Source of the DNA: Pseudomonadota bacterium | GTDB taxonomy: Bacteria > Desulfobacterota > Desulfarculia > Desulfarculales > Desulfarculaceae | Assembly: GCA_018902755.1 (NCBI GenBank) | Contig: JAHIQI010000074.1 | Location: 1 to 5,132, forward strand | DNA length: 5,132 nucleotides | Direction of reading: 5' to 3' | Part shown: piece by piece, positions 3,891-5,132 of the stretch | How the letters are laid out: each line of letters starts with the position of its first letter | Numbering within the stretch: the first letter of the stretch is position 1 | The notes under the pieces: model-generated | What the model saw: only the letters and a program-made list of their open reading frames with translations | Database searches by the model: none | Told to the model about the DNA's origin: nothing | Made by a program: the position numbers and the translations under genes

Positions 3891-5132
3891 GTGAGTACGG
3901 CAAAGCCTTTTGATATTGCAAAGCGGATGGTGTGGGACTCATACCTGGACGTCAAGCGTAGCGGCGGAGGCCCCGGCGTGGACGGCCAGAGCATGGAGGA
4001 TTTTGAAGAGGACCTTAAAGATAATCTGTATAAGATCTGGAACCGCATGTGCTCGGGAAGCTACTTTCCCTCCCCGGTGCTTAGGGTGGAAATCCCCAAG
4101 GCCGGCGGCGGAGTAAGGGCTCTGGGCATACCGACCATTACAGACCGGATCGCACAAGCCGTGGCCAAGAGGCATCTGGAGCCTTTGGTGGAGCCGCATT
4201 TCCATGAGGACTCTTATGGCTACCGGCCAGGCCGCTCAGCCCTGGATGCCGTGGCCAGCGCACGACAGCGCTGCTGGCGGGACAACTGGGTGCTGGATCT
4301 GGACATCAAGCAGTTCTTTGACTGCCTTGACCATGGCTTGGTTATGCGGGCCGTGCGGCGGTTTACCGGTTGTAGATGGGCCCTGCTTTACATCGAGCGC
4401 TGGCTTAAGGTGGATGTGCAGTTCAAGGACGGCTTACGCCAACCCAGAGACCGCGGCACTCCGCAAGGGGGCGTGATCAGCCCACTCTTGGCCAATCTCT
4501 TTCTGCATCTGGCCTTTGATAAATGGATGAAGGAGGAATTCCCCTGCATCCATTTCGAAAGGTATGCAGACGATATAGTGGTCCACTGCCGGTCTTTGAA
4601 ACAGGCCCAGTGGATCAAGGCCAAGATCGAGCGGCGGCTGAGGCTTTGCCGGCTTGAGCTGCATCCAGACAAGACCAAGATCGTCTACTGTAAGGACTCC
4701 AGACGCCAAGGTGAATGGAAACCTTACAGTTTCGACTTTTTGGGCTTCACCTTCAGACCGCGATCAGCTAGAAACCGTAAAGGCGAGTTTTTTGTCAGCT
4801 TCAGCCCGGCCATCAGCCCAAAGGCTACCAAGCGTTTGAGGCAGACCATTCGGCGGGTCTGGGGACTGACGTCAAAGTCTCACCTTGATCTGTGGCAGAT
4901 AGCCCGTCGCCTAAACCCGGTCATATCCGGCTGGATCAATTATTACGGCAGCTTTTGCAGGTCTGCGCTTCATCCGGTCCTCAACCATATCAACGCTGCC
5001 CTTGTAAAATGGGCCATGCGCAAATTCAAACGTCTGAGGCGGAGGACAACCCGGGCACACAGTTGGCTCAAAGGGGTGGCCCGCCGCGATCCGGCGTTGT
5101 TTGTGCATTGGTCCCAGCAAGGCTGGATGACA
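3891..5132 (+). CDS. ltrA: Group II intron reverse transcriptase/maturase (C-terminus outside window)
   Basis: 414 codons are visible with no stop. The protein binds its intron RNA, helps it fold and splice, and copies it into DNA at new sites. The RT domain is complete: LGIPTITDRIAQAV (78-91) and YGYRPGRSALDAV (109-121) for RT1/RT2, LDLDIKQFFDCLDH (135-148, catalytic Asp138) for RT3, RGTPQGGVISPLLANLFLH (188-206) for RT4, ERYADDIVVHC (223-233, catalytic Asp227/Asp228) for RT5, LHPDKTKIVYC (257-267) for RT6 and FDFLGFTFRPR (281-291) for RT7. The maturase (X/GIIM) domain follows, with LNPVISGWINYYGSF (341-355). The end, LFVHWSQQGWMT, resembles the last residues of maturases without an endonuclease domain, so probably only a few codons are missing and an HNH domain is unlikely. 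GTG start is supported by GGGGAGG. No frameshift or missing catalytic residue is seen, so the protein looks functional. The symbol is the generic family name. Confidence 0.95.
   Translation, partial: MSTAKPFDIAKRMVWDSYLDVKRSGGGPGVDGQSMEDFEEDLKDNLYKIWNRMCSGSYFPSPVLRVEIPKAGGGVRALGIPTITDRIAQAVAKRHLEPLVEPHFHEDSYGYRPGRSALDAVASARQRCWRDNWVLDLDIKQFFDCLDHGLVMRAVRRFTGCRWALLYIERWLKVDVQFKDGLRQPRDRGTPQGGVISPLLANLFLHLAFDKWMKEEFPCIHFERYADDIVVHCRSLKQAQWIKAKIERRLRLCRLELHPDKTKIVYCKDSRRQGEWKPYSFDFLGFTFRPRSARNRKGEFFVSFSPAISPKATKRLRQTIRRVWGLTSKSHLDLWQIARRLNPVISGWINYYGSFCRSALHPVLNHINAALVKWAMRKFKRLRRRTTRAHSWLKGVARRDPALFVHWSQQGWMT

Larger units (their letters stand above)
1508..5132 (+). mobile_element. IS3-family insertion sequence interrupted by two group II introns (right end outside window)
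   Basis: The element consists of a presumed left repeat, orfA, an all-A slippery run, orfB exon 1 (to 2270), group II intron 1 (2271-3087), orfB exon 2 (3088-3353) and group II intron 2 (3354 onward). The orfA/orfB arrangement and the DDE motifs identify the IS3 family. A normal IS3 element is about 1.2-1.5 kb, so here more than half of the visible length is intron. The catalytic Glu region of orfB and the right repeat should follow intron 2 beyond base 5132. Confidence 0.85.
3354..5132 (+). ncRNA. Group II intron 2 with maturase gene (3' end outside window)
   Basis: Starts with GTGCGCC directly after the CWDN codons of orfB. The next 537 nt are structured RNA with typical group II stretches: GACGAACGAAAGTG (3538-3551), ATGACGCGTCGTAAAGC (3559-3575), GGAACGTGGGAACCTGTCG (3699-3717) and the domain III-like stem GCAGCCC (3793-3799) with GGGCTGC (3838-3844). 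The maturase gene follows in domain IV. The remaining part of domain IV plus domains V and VI must lie after 5132. Its 5' end and domain I differ clearly from intron 1, so it is a separate lineage, not a copy. The small reading frames at 3481-3894 and on the minus strand here are ribozyme sequence, not genes. Confidence 0.88.

Noticed and set aside
3481..3894. Plus-strand open frame of 137 codons before the maturase
   Set aside because: It covers structured group II intron RNA (domain I to III signatures) and has no recognisable protein features.
3910..4709. Short open frames on both strands inside 3891-5132
   Set aside because: They are shadows of the maturase gene, whose frame is open from GTG 3891 to the window end and carries all RT motifs.
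3891..5132. Retron or diversity-generating retroelement reverse transcriptase
   Set aside because: The RT is followed by a GIIM maturase domain and lies inside a group II RNA; there is no msr/msd structure or template/variable repeat.

Overview
This is a mobile-element-rich stretch of bacterial DNA. It holds two small AT-rich host genes (a cupin remnant and a hemerythrin-like protein) followed by a GC-rich IS3-family insertion sequence that has itself been entered by two group II introns. The AT-rich host genes, the ISL3 and IS3 elements, and the group II introns would fit an anaerobic or microaerobic environmental bacterium (for example Desulfobacterota-like), but nothing here fixes the taxonomy and that is a guess.

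Layout. Bases 1-108 are the end of an ISL3-family transposase gene, probably including the right tip of the element. Bases ~109-418 encode a cupin domain with no usable start codon, so it looks like a gene beheaded by the ISL3 insertion. Bases 605-1183 encode a complete hemerythrin-like HHE protein with a clear ribosome binding site and all expected iron ligands. Bases 1184-1507 hold no firm gene: an AT-rich spacer with a weak hairpin, then a GC-rich piece that may be the tail of an unknown minus-strand gene. At about 1508 an IS3-family element starts: orfA (1570-1866), an all-A slippery run, then orfB.

The orfB gene is the notable part. Its reading frame is cut at 2270 by an 817-nt group II intron (2271-3087) that carries no protein gene but has intact domains II to VI. 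Removing it restores the transposase motif ITY-IPT-REGW exactly in frame. The gene resumes at 3088 and is cut again after 3353 by a second, different group II intron (3354 to beyond the window), which encodes a reverse transcriptase/maturase from 3891 to the window end. Both introns sit in or beside the conserved DDE-motif codons. Candidate EBS1-IBS1 pairings are visible for both.

How it works together. The maturase is expected to help intron 2 splice and spread; whether it also serves the ORF-less intron 1 is open. Even with both introns removed, orfB has two apparent single-base deletions (near 1875-1879 and near 3329), so this copy of the transposase is probably dead unless these are sequencing errors. 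The right part of the element (end of the maturase, domains V-VI of intron 2, last orfB exon, right inverted repeat) lies outside the window.
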